A DNA stretch of 64,000 nucleotides, from contig NZ_CP079095.1 of assembly GCF_019285515.1 (NCBI RefSeq), positions 1,550,001 to 1,614,000 of the forward strand, read 5' to 3'. The notes under the pieces were generated by a model. It did no database searches. It was not told the DNA's origin and worked only from the letters and a program-made list of their open reading frames with translations. Below are positions 1-8,647 of this stretch, in pieces (the first letter of the stretch is position 1; every line of letters starts with the position of its first letter). This DNA comes from Methylococcus sp. Mc7 (GTDB lineage Bacteria > Pseudomonadota > Gammaproteobacteria > Methylococcales > Methylococcaceae). A program made the position numbers and the translations under genes.

Positions 1-1430
1 CCGACGCTGAACTGGTCGAGGCGGTGGTCTGCCTGGCCAATGCCGAGGGCGGCGAGTTCTGGCTGGGGGTGGAAGACGACGGTACGCCCACCGGCCTGCA
101 CCCCGAGCATGCGCTGCTGACGGGGCTGCCGGGCCTCGTTGCCGCGCGCACCTCGCCCGCCGTGGCGGTGCAGGTGCAGGCGGTCGAGGTGGGCGGTGTG
201 CGGGTGGCGCGCGTTGCGGTACCCAAGGGGGCGACCGAGGTGGCCACGGCATCCGGCGTGTATTTGCGGCGTCGCATCCGGCATGATGGCCGGCCGGAAT
301 GCGTGCCCATGTTGCCGCACGACCGCGCCAGTCGGCTCGCGCATCTGGGCCTGGTGGACGCTTCGGCCCAGGCGGTGGCTGGCGCCACGCTGGCAGACTT
401 CGACCCATTGGAGCGCGAGCGGCTGCGCCAGACCGTGCAGCAATACGGCGGAGACCGGGTGCTGCTGGAGTTGGATGACGATGCGCTGGACGGCGCGCTG
501 GGTTTCACCGCGCGCCAGCCCGACGGCAGCCGCGTGCCCACGCTGTGCGGCTTGCTATTGGTGGGGCGCGAGTCGGCGCTGCGCGAGCTGGTGGCCATGC
601 ACGAGGTGGCTTTCCAGGTGCTGGAACGCGAAGCGGTGCGCTTCAACGAATTCAGGCGCTTTCCGCTGCTCAAGGCGCTGGACTGGCTGGAAACCAACTT
701 CCGCCCCTACAACCCCGAGGAGGAGTTGCAGGTGGGGCTGTTCCGCGTGCCGGTCCCGATGGTGGACATGGCGGCCTTCCGCGAGGCCGTGGCCAACGCG
801 CTGATCCACCGCGATTACCACCGCCTGGGCGCTGTGCATGTGCGGCTGGACGATCAGGGCCTGACCATCAGCAACCCCGGCGGTCTGGTGGAAGGCGTGA
901 CCCTGGCCAACTTGCTGACCACCGAGCCGCGCCCGCGCAACCGCGCGCTGGCCGATGCGATGAAGCGCATCGGCGTGGTCGAGCGCTCGGGCCGGGGTGT
1001 GGACACGATCTACCGCGGCATGCTCAAGTTCGGCCGCCCGGCGCCGGATTACTCGCGCACCGATGCGCACAACGTGGTGGTGCGCCTGCCCACCGAGCCG
1101 GCCGATCTGGATTTCCGCCGTCTGGTGGTGGAGGAGGAGGAGCGGCGGCGAGGCGGCGACCTGCCCATCGACAGCCTGATCGCACTGGCGGCGGTGCGGG
1201 AACTCAAGCGGGTGACGGCGGAAGAGCTGGCTGGGCGCATCCAGCGCGATGCCGCCAGCGCCAAGCGCACGCTGGAGGCGCTGACCGAGGCGGGCCTGGT
1301 GGAAGCCCACGGCAGCACGCGGGGACGCAGCTACACCCTTTCAGCGGCCGTCTACCGGGTGGCGGGTGACAAGGCGGGTACACCCGGCAGGCTGGCTTCG
1401 CGCCGATCCAGAACGAACAAATGGTGCTGA
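1..1430 (+). CDS. AlbA_2 / RecG-C-like ATP-binding protein, 5' partial and frameshifted near its C-terminus
   Basis: The gene runs in from the left edge: the frame is open from base 3 and reads an AlbA_2 (Schlafen-type) core with the typical motif CLANAEGGEFWLGVEDDG. The middle (about nt 720-1110) resembles the HATPase_c_4 domain of RecG-C-type regulators, with FREAVANALIHRDYH and ISNPGGLVEG. Such proteins often sit inside type I restriction operons and are thought to act as DNA-binding regulators. The frame stops at 1430, but the next frame continues a convincing winged-helix tail (NEQMVLSYVRQHG through to a stop at 1589-1591). One base therefore appears to be missing in the G-rich stretch around 1376-1379. 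It could be a real inactivating mutation or a sequence error. The following hsdR is also frameshifted, which favours real decay. Confidence 0.75.
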   Translation, partial: DAELVEAVVCLANAEGGEFWLGVEDDGTPTGLHPEHALLTGLPGLVAARTSPAVAVQVQAVEVGGVRVARVAVPKGATEVATASGVYLRRRIRHDGRPECVPMLPHDRASRLAHLGLVDASAQAVAGATLADFDPLERERLRQTVQQYGGDRVLLELDDDALDGALGFTARQPDGSRVPTLCGLLLVGRESALRELVAMHEVAFQVLEREAVRFNEFRRFPLLKALDWLETNFRPYNPEEELQVGLFRVPVPMVDMAAFREAVANALIHRDYHRLGAVHVRLDDQGLTISNPGGLVEGVTLANLLTTEPRPRNRALADAMKRIGVVERSGRGVDTIYRGMLKFGRPAPDYSRTDAHNVVVRLPTEPADLDFRRLVVEEEERRRGGDLPIDSLIALAAVRELKRVTAEELAGRIQRDAASAKRTLEALTEAGLVEAHGSTRGRSYTLSAAVYRVAGDKAGTPGRLASRRSRTNKWC

Positions 1431-1683
1431 GTTACGTCCGCCAGCACGGCCAGATCCGGCGCGCCGAGGTGATGGATCTTTGCCATTTGAGCGAGGGTCA
1501 AGCCAAGGAATTGATCCGTAAGCTGAAGGAGCGAGGCGCTTTGATCCAGCATGGCGAGCGGCGAGCTGCGTATTACACGGCTGGTTCTTGATCGAGGACA
1601 GGGGGCTGCGCTATGGCGGTTTTTGGATGGTTTTGGATGGTTTTGGATGCATTCCGCCAAATGCCCAGCCGGAGGGCGCTCTG

Positions 1684-3204
1684 ATGGGCTGGGAACTCGA
1701 AGACGTCGAAAAGCCTTTCGTCGCCCAGTTGCAGGCGCTGGGCTGGGCTCACACCGAAGGCAACCTCGACACCCCGGCGCTCACCGGCCGCAGCAGCTTC
1801 TCCGAGGTGATCCAGGAGGGCGTGCTGCGCGAGCGTCTGCGCGCCCTGAACCCCGGCCCCGATGGCCAGCCGTGGCTGGACGATGCGCGGCTGTCGGAAG
1901 CCGTGGCCGCCATCACCCGGCTGGGCACGCACAAGCTGATGGAGGCCAACCGGAAGGCCACCGAGACCTTGATCCGCGGCCTGACCGTCGAGGGCCTGCC
2001 CGGTTGGGATGGCGGGCGTGGCCAAACGATACGCTACATCGACTGGGACACGCCGGCGAACAACCGCTTCACGGTCGTCAACCAATACCGCGTGGATTGC
2101 CCGCCCGGCTTCAACAGCGCCAAGGCGTTCATCGTGCCCGATCTGGTGCTGCTGGTGAACGGCATCCCGCTGGTGGTGGCGGAATGTAAGAGCCCGTCCA
2201 TCCCCGAGCCGCTGGCCGAGGCCGTCGACCAACTGCGCCGCTACAGCAACCAGCGCAAGGCCGCCTTCGAAATCGACGACAACGAAGGCAACGAGGCGCT
2301 GTTCGCCACCAACCAGTTGCTGGTGGCCACCAGTTTCGACGAGGCGCGGGTGGGCAGCGTGGGCTCGGCTTTCGAGCACTTTGCCCAGTGGAAAACGGTG
2401 GTCGGCCCCGATGGCACCGGCAGCGAGATCGAGGTGGCCGAACGCTTAAGCAAGCCCAGCCTGTCGGAGCAGGAGCGCCTGATCGCCGGCATGCTGACGC
2501 CGGTGCACCTGCTGGATGTGGTGAAGCACTTCCTGCTGTTCATGCAGGTGGGCGGCCAGACCATCAAGTCGGTGTGCCGGTACCAGCAGTACCGGGCGGT
2601 GAACCGCGCCATCGCCCGCTCAAGACCGGCCAAACCCGCCTTCAGCACGGCGAGCACGATCAGCGCGGCGGCATCATCTGGCACACCCAGGGCTCGGGCA
2701 AATCACTCACGATGGTGTTCCTGGTGCGCAAGATGCGTGCGGAGGCGCAACTGCGGCGCTTCAAGGTCATCGTCGTCACCGATCGCAAGGACCTGCAGAC
2801 CCAGCTCTCCGTCACCGCCACGCTCACCGGCGAGGTGGTGGAAGTGGCGGACAGCACGGCCGGCGTGAAAGCGCTGGCTCGGCGCAAGGGGCCGGGGCTG
2901 ATCTTCGCCACCATCCAGAAATACCGCGACAGCGACACGGCGGGCGATGCGCCGCTGACGGTGGACGACTTGCCGAAAGCGAAAGAGCCGAAAGCCGGCT
3001 ACAAGGCCGGCGAGGCTACTTCCAATGGCGCGTTTGCCAAGGCAAACGCTTTCGAGGTGCTGAACGAGGACGACGGCATCCTCGTGCTGGTGGACGAGGC
3101 GCACCGCACCCAGGCGGGCGACCTGCACGCCAACCTGCTGGCCGGCTTGCCCAACTGCGCGCGCATCGGCTTCACCGGCACGCCGATCATCATGGCCGAG
3201 AAAG
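1684..3204 (+). pseudogene. hsdR: Type I restriction enzyme R subunit, frameshifted and truncated
   Basis: HsdR is the ATP-dependent translocase and nuclease subunit of type I restriction systems. The likely start is ATG 1684 (MGWELEDVEKPF), preceded by GGAG. The N-terminal nuclease domain reads PDLVLLVNGIPLVVAECKSP (the D...ECK nuclease core). The first frame goes out near 2619, and the +1-related frame resumes with the Walker A motif HTQGSGKS, the DEAH box (LVDEAHRTQ) and motif III (GFTGTPII). One base is therefore missing around 2618-2621. After motif III the protein switches abruptly to a metallopeptidase sequence at about 3205, so the remaining helicase and C-terminal domains (usually several hundred more residues) are absent. 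It cannot encode a working R subunit. Confidence 0.85.
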
Positions 3205-3710
3205 ACCGCCTGCAACGACAGGTGCCGCGCAAGGCGTTTGTCGGTGGCGAGGGCTTTCTTTACCTCGGGCGCAGCCACCGGCTGAAGCTGGTTGACGCGC
3301 AGGACGCGCCCCTCAAGCTGGCCGGCGGGCGCTTCTGCCTGCGCCATGATGCCTTGCCCGGTGCGCGCGAGCACTTCATCCGGTGGTACAGCGAGCGCGC
3401 CAAGGCTTGGCTGTCGAGCCGCGTGGCCGACTACCAGAGCCGGATGGAGGTGAGACCGGCCGGCGTGAAAGTGCAGGACCTGGGCTACCGCTGGGGCTCG
3501 TGTGGCAAGGGCGACTGGCTGTACTTCCACTGGAAGGCGATCTTGCTGCCGGCGCGTATCGCCGAGTACGTGGTGGTGCACGAGATCGCCCATCTGCACG
3601 AGCCGCACCACACCCCGGCGTTCTGGCGGAGAGTGGAGCGCACGATGCCGGATTACGCCCAGCGCAAGGCCTGGCTGGCCGAGCACGGAATCGACGTCGA
3701 AGGAATCTGA
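3205..3710 (+). pseudogene. YgjP/SprT-like zinc metallopeptidase C-terminal part, fused in frame to hsdR remnant
   Basis: From about codon 'RLQRQVPRKAF' the frame that encodes the HsdR helicase continues as a YgjP-family (DUF45) zinc metallopeptidase. It shows the family signature YRWGSC and the zinc motif VVVHEIAHL (HExxH) followed by HHTPAFW. Genes of this family commonly follow hsdR in type I loci. The simplest reading is a deletion that joined the first half of hsdR to the peptidase gene while preserving frame. The N-terminal residues of the peptidase are mostly replaced, but the catalytic region is intact to the stop at 3708-3710. Whether the peptidase part is expressed is unknown. Confidence 0.7.
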
Positions 3711-3789
3711 AACCGGTTTTGCCTCGCGATTTCCTTCCCCGGATAGAGGCCATCGATGCGCGCGCGCCGGAGATCGTTCGGTCCGGCCG

Positions 3790-4704
3790 TCAGAGCCATT
3801 GCCGCTCGGCTTCGGCGCGCAGCCGGCCCCACAACGCGCCCGGCGGCAGGTCGAACAGAGAGTAGGCGCGGGCCTTGAGTCCCGGCAGGGCGCGCGCAGC
3901 AGCCGCCATGCACTGCGCGCTGAGCGCCAGTTCCGAAACGCGGGCCTCGAACAGCAGCATCTGGTGGGCCGTGCGTGCCGCCGTGCCGTAACGCTTGAGC
4001 AGGATGCCCTGTCCCTCGTCCTCCAGGGCGGAAACGTCGTCCACCTGGAATACCAGCGTTTCCTCCCCCAGGAACAGCGGATCGCCGCGGAGCGCCGCTT
4101 CCACCCGCTCGAACCCGGCACCCTCGTCCAGCTCCACGTACAGATAGCGCTGCTGTTTGCCGCCGGGGACGTGCAGCTCGGTGCACAGCGCATCCTTCAC
4201 GCCCGGCACGGCTCGGGCCACCGTGGAATGGTGGAGGCTGGTTCCGGCCGGCCGGTGGGTCGTCTCGGTGTCCCCTTTCGGGGTGAGCAGGGCGAAGAGG
4301 CCGCGGAACAGCGACAGCGCGCCGGGTTCCCAGCCGGCGCCGACGATGGCCGGAGTTTCGTAAAGGGCGGCCATGCGCCCCATCTCTTCCTTGTGTTCCG
4401 CGAGTTCCCGGCCCTCGAAGCGCGCGCATTCCACCACCGGGATGCCTCGCTGCAGCAGTTCGCGGGACACCTCCCGCACCTGGGCGAGCGGCACGCAGAC
4501 CAGAGCGGCGTCGACCCTTCCGAGTTCGCTGACGTGGGTCACCGCCGGCCAGGCCGAGAAACGCGGGGGCAGCGGTACCGCCACCGTCTGCTGACGCCGG
4601 ACGAAACCGGCCGGCACGAAATGATCGTCCAGCGCCAGAACCTCGGCGCAGGCCCGCCCCAGCCGGCCGAACCCAACGACGGCCACCCGCATCGTCTGCG
4701 GCAT
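3790..4704 (-). CDS. meso-Diaminopimelate dehydrogenase-like NAD(P) oxidoreductase
   Basis: The 304-residue protein starts at MPQTMRVAVVGFGRLG (Rossmann GxGxxG at residues 11-16). It carries IVGAGWEPGALSL in the middle, which resembles the GWDPG motif of meso-diaminopimelate dehydrogenase. The overall plan (nucleotide-binding domain, then a C-terminal substrate/dimer domain) fits the DapDH / Gfo-Idh superfamily. DapDH reductively aminates tetrahydrodipicolinate to meso-DAP in one step, but substrate specificity cannot be read with certainty here. The start at 4704 or 4692 is preferred over longer in-frame extensions, which overlap the small gene 4716-4937. It is the last gene of a minus-strand run 6892 to 3790. 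Confidence 0.6.
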   Translation of the reverse strand: MPQTMRVAVVGFGRLGRACAEVLALDDHFVPAGFVRRQQTVAVPLPPRFSAWPAVTHVSELGRVDAALVCVPLAQVREVSRELLQRGIPVVECARFEGRELAEHKEEMGRMAALYETPAIVGAGWEPGALSLFRGLFALLTPKGDTETTHRPAGTSLHHSTVARAVPGVKDALCTELHVPGGKQQRYLYVELDEGAGFERVEAALRGDPLFLGEETLVFQVDDVSALEDEGQGILLKRYGTAARTAHQMLLFEARVSELALSAQCMAAAARALPGLKARAYSLFDLPPGALWGRLRAEAERQWL

Positions 4705-4715
4705 GGCGTGGCGGG

Positions 4716-4937
4716 TCACCAGCGGACCGCGTAGTTCATGACCTCGATATTCTTCTTGAAGATTTCGAGGGCGAAAGGCTGAGCGAGTTCGTAGAGATCC
4801 AGGATGGAATAGTCGATTCCCGGCCGCGCGCCTCCCTTCTTCAGGCTTTCTTCCACGTTCCTGGCCATGACCAGCAGCAGGTCGTCCAGATTTTCCGGGG
4901 CTACGGTTTCGATGTCTCGCAATAGCTGGTCGCTCAT
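4716..4937 (-). CDS. Small conserved hypothetical protein (73 aa)
   Basis: A 73-residue acidic protein beginning MSDQLLRDIETVAPENLDD, preceded on the minus strand by a purine-rich GAGGGGG sequence about 8 nt before the ATG. It has no membrane segment or recognisable motif. It lies 11 bp upstream of the DapDH-like gene and downstream of the HPF-cold-shock gene in the same direction, so it is probably co-transcribed with them. Function unknown. Confidence 0.6.
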   Translation of the reverse strand: MSDQLLRDIETVAPENLDDLLLVMARNVEESLKKGGARPGIDYSILDLYELAQPFALEIFKKNIEVMNYAVRW

Positions 4938-4986
4938 GGCGGTTCCCCCTCAAAACGGAGCGTCATCAGGATTCGCAGACCGGCGT

Positions 4987-5553
4987 TCATCCGATCAGGT
5001 GGTGCTTCCCTTCGACCAGCACCGAACTGGCCTGCGGTCCTTCGTCGCCCATTTCCTCGGCGAACCGTACCGGTTCGCCGATGGTCAGCCTGTCGAAGTC
5101 CGAATTCACCACGCTGTGCCGGTGAAAATAGATTTCCCGTCCATCCGGTGTCTCGATGATGCCGTAGTCCTCAGCCGGGATCAGCCGGGAAATCCGGCCG
5201 TGCGCCTGTACCTCGTGCGCCTTGACCTGGGAGCGCCGGCGCCGTCCCAGGTCTTCCAACTGCCTGCGCGCCGCATCGAAGGCATCGCGGATCGCGACGT
5301 AGGCGTCCTCGTGGGCATGATCGAGTCCCGGGTCCCGGCTGACGGCCAGTTCATGGCCGGGCACGGTGAGATCGATCCGCACGTGGTAGACATTGCCTTG
5401 ATGGTGGTGCCTGTGGGACGCCTCGACCATGACCCGGCAGCTCATGATCCCGTCGTAGAACGAATCCAGCTTCCCGACCCGCTCCAGGATGTTCCGCTCC
5501 ATCGCTTCGGACGGCGACATGTTTCGAAACGTGATCTGCGGCGAAAGTTTCAT
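4987..5553 (-). CDS. HPF/RaiA-like ribosome-associated domain fused to cold-shock domain
   Basis: The 188-residue protein (start MKLSPQITFRNM, ATG 5553 with a GGGGGAG ribosome-binding site just upstream) has two parts. Residues 1-110 resemble the HPF/RaiA (sigma-54 modulation) fold, which binds the 30S decoding region and silences ribosomes. Residues about 120-188 form a cold-shock domain, with GRISRLIPAEDYGII and EIYFHRHSVV (RNP-like motifs), which usually binds single-stranded nucleic acid. The fusion suggests a stress factor that hibernates ribosomes or binds their RNA. The family is known, but the role of the fused form is less studied. Confidence 0.82.
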   Translation of the reverse strand: MKLSPQITFRNMSPSEAMERNILERVGKLDSFYDGIMSCRVMVEASHRHHHQGNVYHVRIDLTVPGHELAVSRDPGLDHAHEDAYVAIRDAFDAARRQLEDLGRRRRSQVKAHEVQAHGRISRLIPAEDYGIIETPDGREIYFHRHSVVNSDFDRLTIGEPVRFAEEMGDEGPQASSVLVEGKHHLIG

Positions 5554-5626
5554 CTCTCCCCCCACTCATTTCGGTTTGATATCCAACGATAGACCTTTTC
5601 GGTCCGCGTCGATAGGGCCGGTATCC

Positions 5627-6268
5627 TCAAGTCCGGGTCGCGCTTCCCTGAGGTGCCTGGGGCTGTTTCATCAGGGCCAGCACGTATTCCACCGCACGCT
5701 GCGGCGCCTTGATTCCATGGCGGAGACGCAGTTGGCGGATTGCCTCTTCCGCCGTCTCCGGGAGGGGCTCCATGGCAGCGATGAAACCGCTCAGGTCTTC
5801 GGTGAGCGCCCAGGGATAGACGAGCCAGCGCCAGGAGACGATCCGCCGGCCGTAGTAGTCCGGCACGACAAGGGAAACCTTCTTGTGATGAAGCACCGCA
5901 ACCCTGACCTCCCGAGGTTTGCAGCATCGAAGCTGCTCCAGGGCCAGTTGGAGGGTGTCGCCGGTGTCGCTGCAATCGTCGGCCAGCAGCACCCTGAGGC
6001 CGTGAACGTTCACGGGAGGCGGCGAATAACAGCGCGCCTTTTCGGTTTTTCGTGCCCCCGCCTCGTAATGGCCGATACGGATGCTTTGCAGGTCGTACAG
6101 CCCCAAGGCATCGCACAGGAGCCGCGCCGGCACGTAGCCGCCTCTGGCGATGGCCACCACGGCGTCGGGCCGGTAGCCGGAGGCGCGGATGTCCTCGGCC
6201 ACGCGCAGGGACAGCCGGCTCACCTGGCTCCAGGTCACCAACTCGCAATGCATGGAGGGATCGCTCAT
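5627..6268 (-). CDS. Phosphoribosyltransferase (Gpt/HGPRT-type fold)
   Basis: The protein carries the PRPP-binding signature VLLADDCSDTGDTL and an N-terminal VVAIARGGYVPARLL, both typical of type I phosphoribosyltransferases that act on purine bases (xanthine-guanine type). The start at MSDPSMHCELVTW (6268) is chosen because the family usually begins a few residues before the W-x-x-V segment. A longer start at 6322 is possible. Base specificity cannot be deduced. It lies 74 bp upstream of the HPF-cold-shock gene on the same strand. Confidence 0.8.
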   Translation of the reverse strand: MSDPSMHCELVTWSQVSRLSLRVAEDIRASGYRPDAVVAIARGGYVPARLLCDALGLYDLQSIRIGHYEAGARKTEKARCYSPPPVNVHGLRVLLADDCSDTGDTLQLALEQLRCCKPREVRVAVLHHKKVSLVVPDYYGRRIVSWRWLVYPWALTEDLSGFIAAMEPLPETAEEAIRQLRLRHGIKAPQRAVEYVLALMKQPQAPQGSATRT

Positions 6269-6388
6269 GGCCGGTGAAGCTCGCTCGGCAGTTCCGGTCG
6301 CCGGAAGAGTCATCGAATGCAATCGGCCGGCCGGGCCGCTCGAAGCGGAGCGGATGCCGCGGGGCCGCTGTTTCCGGCCTGGCTGCCC

Positions 6389-6892
6389 TCAGCGGTTCCA
6401 GGACACCCGCAGGAGCGCATCCTCGTCGGTGTAGCGCGAATCCAGCTCGCCCTGGTAAGCATGCCGCAGCGCCTCCCCGACGCCATGCGCGAGATGCGTG
6501 TCCGTAAAGGTGATGACGGTGCGGTCTTCCCCTTCCTCGATGGCCATGATCCGCTCGAGCGGATGCTCCGCCCGGGCGGCGGCTTCGGTGTTGCGGACGA
6601 GGTTGAGAATTTCCGGACGGTGAGCGCCGAAGAAAGACCCGCTCAGCGTCAACTCGCCGGCCGGTACCTGATCGCGTATCCGCTGGCATGCGGGACAGAG
6701 ATGCCGTTCGGCGTCCCGCGCAGCCTCGCCCCACTGCCAGCGTCCCTGATGGAAGACGGCGCCGCATTCGGGACACACCGTCGGTTCCGGCCATTTGCCC
6801 CGGGCGCGGTAGGGATCGTGCACATGCTCTTCGAACATGCTGTCCCTGCGCGGCTGGTGGGCGGGGTCGAGTCGTTTGCCGGGTCCTGTCAT
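6389..6892 (-). CDS. BCAM0308-type zinc-ribbon protein
   Basis: The 167-residue protein has two CxxC pairs (CPECGAVFHQGRWQW and CPACQRIRD), forming a probable zinc ribbon. A conserved region follows: EILNLVRNTE, EHPLERIM, FTDTHLAHGVGEAL and a terminal VSWNR. This pattern matches the conserved family usually named BCAM0308, whose biochemical role is not established. It lies about 120 bp upstream of the phosphoribosyltransferase, on the same strand. Confidence 0.7.
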   Translation of the reverse strand: MTGPGKRLDPAHQPRRDSMFEEHVHDPYRARGKWPEPTVCPECGAVFHQGRWQWGEAARDAERHLCPACQRIRDQVPAGELTLSGSFFGAHRPEILNLVRNTEAAARAEHPLERIMAIEEGEDRTVITFTDTHLAHGVGEALRHAYQGELDSRYTDEDALLRVSWNR

Positions 6893-7011
6893 GGGTCACC
6901 TCGCATGGCTCAATGGGCATCGGTCCGGGGCTCATCATCGGCCCGCCTTGCCCGCCCGTCAAGCTTCGCCGTGCCGGAATGCGCGGCCGCACCCCGCCCG
7001 ACCGCCGCTCG

Positions 7012-7206
7012 CTAGCTTATCTCGTCGATCCAGGCCATCTGGATCGCTTCCAGGATTTTCTCGTTGCATTTGTCGGCGCTGTCGGCGAAGCCGTCCAGCG
7101 CCGTGATCCATGCCAGCAGATCGGTGAAGCGGACGTATCGCGGGTCGACGTCCGAGTGCTGGTCGGCGAGGGCGGCGGCAATGTCGTAGGTGTCGTTCCA
7201 TTTCAT
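7012..7206 (-). CDS. iscX: Fe-S cluster assembly protein IscX
   Basis: The 64-residue protein MKWNDTYDIAAALADQHSD... aligns from memory with E. coli IscX: W-[ST]-D near the start, DVDPRYVRFTDL, then CNEKILEAIQMAWIDE at the end. IscX is a small acidic iron-binding adaptor that interacts with the cysteine desulfurase IscS. The start is ATG 7206; longer in-frame extensions are unlike the family. It is outside an isc operon here and divergent from rnfA across a 285-bp intergenic region. Confidence 0.88.
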   Translation of the reverse strand: MKWNDTYDIAAALADQHSDVDPRYVRFTDLLAWITALDGFADSADKCNEKILEAIQMAWIDEIS

Positions 7207-7491
7207 GGGGCGGTCCCGAAGTTTCGGAAGAAGCGATGCCATTGATCGAGCAAATTCGCGGCCAAGCGCCGTTATCCCGCGAAAATCCGGGACGGCGGCC
7301 GACCGGATTTGTAGTAAAGGTGACAAAGCCCCACGAAACGGAGGGTCATGTGCAATTTCCGACAAGCCGGGGTTCGTCGGCCGGTGCTTACGGCGCCGCA
7401 ATTACCCACGGTTGGCGGGGTAAGGGCCGCCGTTCGCCATTGGCATGCGTTATGCCTCAGCCAAGCTGAAACCCTCGAGGAAGCCTTAAGA

Positions 7492-8073
7492 GTGAACGAC
7501 TACCTGATGCTGCTGCTCGGCACGGCCCTGGTCAACAACGTGGTGCTGGTCAAGTTCCTGGGGCTGTGCCCTTTCATGGGCGTGTCCAGGAAGCTCGATT
7601 CGGCCATCGGCATGGGCTTTGCGACGACCTTCGTGTTGACCCTGACCGCGGTGGCGAGCTGGCTCATCGAACATTTCATACTGATGCCCCTGGGCATCGG
7701 CTTCCTTCGCATCCTTTCGTTCATCCTGGTGATCGCGGCCGTGGTCCAGTTCACCGAGATGGTGGTGAAGAAGACCAGCCCGGTCCTGTACCAGGTGCTG
7801 GGCATCTTCCTGCCGCTGATCACCACCAACTGCGCGGTGCTGGGGGTTGCGCTGCTGAACATCCAGCAGGAATACGATTTTCTTCACAGCGCCCTGTTCG
7901 GTTTCGGCTCGGCGCTGGGATTCACCCTGGTCATGGTGATTTTCGCCGGCATCCGGGAGCGGCTGGCCCTGATGAGCGTGCCCGAGGCTTTCACCGGCCC
8001 GCCCATCGCCTTCATCACGGCGGGCATCCTGTCCCTGGCATTCATGGGTTTCGCGGGTTTGGCCACGCATTGA
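7492..8073 (+). CDS. rnfA: Electron transport complex subunit RnfA
   Basis: RnfA is an integral membrane subunit of the Rnf complex, which couples electron transfer between NADH and ferredoxin to ion movement. The 193-residue protein starts at a GTG ([19 protein letters not shown]) and has about six hydrophobic segments. It contains the family motifs [15 protein letters not shown] and [12 protein letters not shown], the half-membrane cysteine regions expected to hold a shared Fe-S cluster with RnfE. It is the first gene of the operon rnfABCDGE-rnfH, with the next ATG 24 bp after its stop. Upstream is a 285-bp divergent promoter region shared with iscX. Confidence 0.95.
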   Translation: MNDYLMLLLGTALVNNVVLVKFLGLCPFMGVSRKLDSAIGMGFATTFVLTLTAVASWLIEHFILMPLGIGFLRILSFILVIAAVVQFTEMVVKKTSPVLYQVLGIFLPLITTNCAVLGVALLNIQQEYDFLHSALFGFGSALGFTLVMVIFAGIRERLALMSVPEAFTGPPIAFITAGILSLAFMGFAGLATH

Positions 8074-8096
8074 ACCAGATACCTGAAGGAGAGCAT

Positions 8097-8645
8097 ATGT
8101 ACATTCTGTTCGCCATCATCAGCCTGACCGGCATGGGGCTCGCGCTGGGGTTTCTGCTCGGTGCCGCGGCGCGTTATCTGAAAGTGGAAGAAAACCCGCT
8201 GATCGACGAGATCGAGGCGATGATGCCGGGGTCGCAGTGCGGCCAGTGCGGCTATCCCGGCTGCCGCCCGGCGGCCGAGGCGCTGGTGGCGGGCGAGGCG
8301 CCGGCGACCCTGTGTCCGCCGGGCGGGCGGGCGCTGGCCGAGCAACTGGCCAACAAGCTGTCGATCGATCTGGATCTGTCCGAGGTGGAGGATCAGGTGC
8401 CGATGGTGGCGCGGGTGGACGAATCCACCTGCATCGGCTGCGCCCGTTGCTACAAGGTGTGTCCGACCGATGCCCTGGTGGGCGCGCCCAAGCAGATCCA
8501 TGCCGTGATTTCCGACGCCTGCACCGCTTGCGGCAAGTGCGTGGACGTCTGCCCGACCGAATGCCTGCGGCTCCACCCCATCAAGGTGACGCTGCGCAAC
8601 TGGCGCTGGCCCAGTCCGGACACGGTCACGGCGAAGGCGGCTTGA
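8097..8645 (+). CDS. rnfB: Electron transport complex subunit RnfB (ferredoxin)
   Basis: The 182-residue protein has an N-terminal membrane helix (residues 1-25). A four-cysteine Fe-S domain follows, with SQCGQCGYPGC (C48, C51, C56) and a further cysteine at 73. Two bacterial-ferredoxin 4Fe-4S motifs complete it, at C112-C122 (CIGCARCYKVCP) and C142-C152 (CTACGKCVDVCP). It is the soluble-side electron entry or exit module of Rnf. A GAAGGAGAG ribosome-binding site precedes ATG 8097. It is two bases from rnfC. Confidence 0.96.
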   Translation: MYILFAIISLTGMGLALGFLLGAAARYLKVEENPLIDEIEAMMPGSQCGQCGYPGCRPAAEALVAGEAPATLCPPGGRALAEQLANKLSIDLDLSEVEDQVPMVARVDESTCIGCARCYKVCPTDALVGAPKQIHAVISDACTACGKCVDVCPTECLRLHPIKVTLRNWRWPSPDTVTAKAA

Positions 8646-8647
8646 CC

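Noticed and set aside
2703-4193. 496-residue open frame on the minus strand
   Set aside because: It lies opposite the hsdR/peptidase frames and overlaps the DapDH-like gene in another frame. The translation is low-complexity Arg/Ala/His sequence typical of GC-rich antisense frames.
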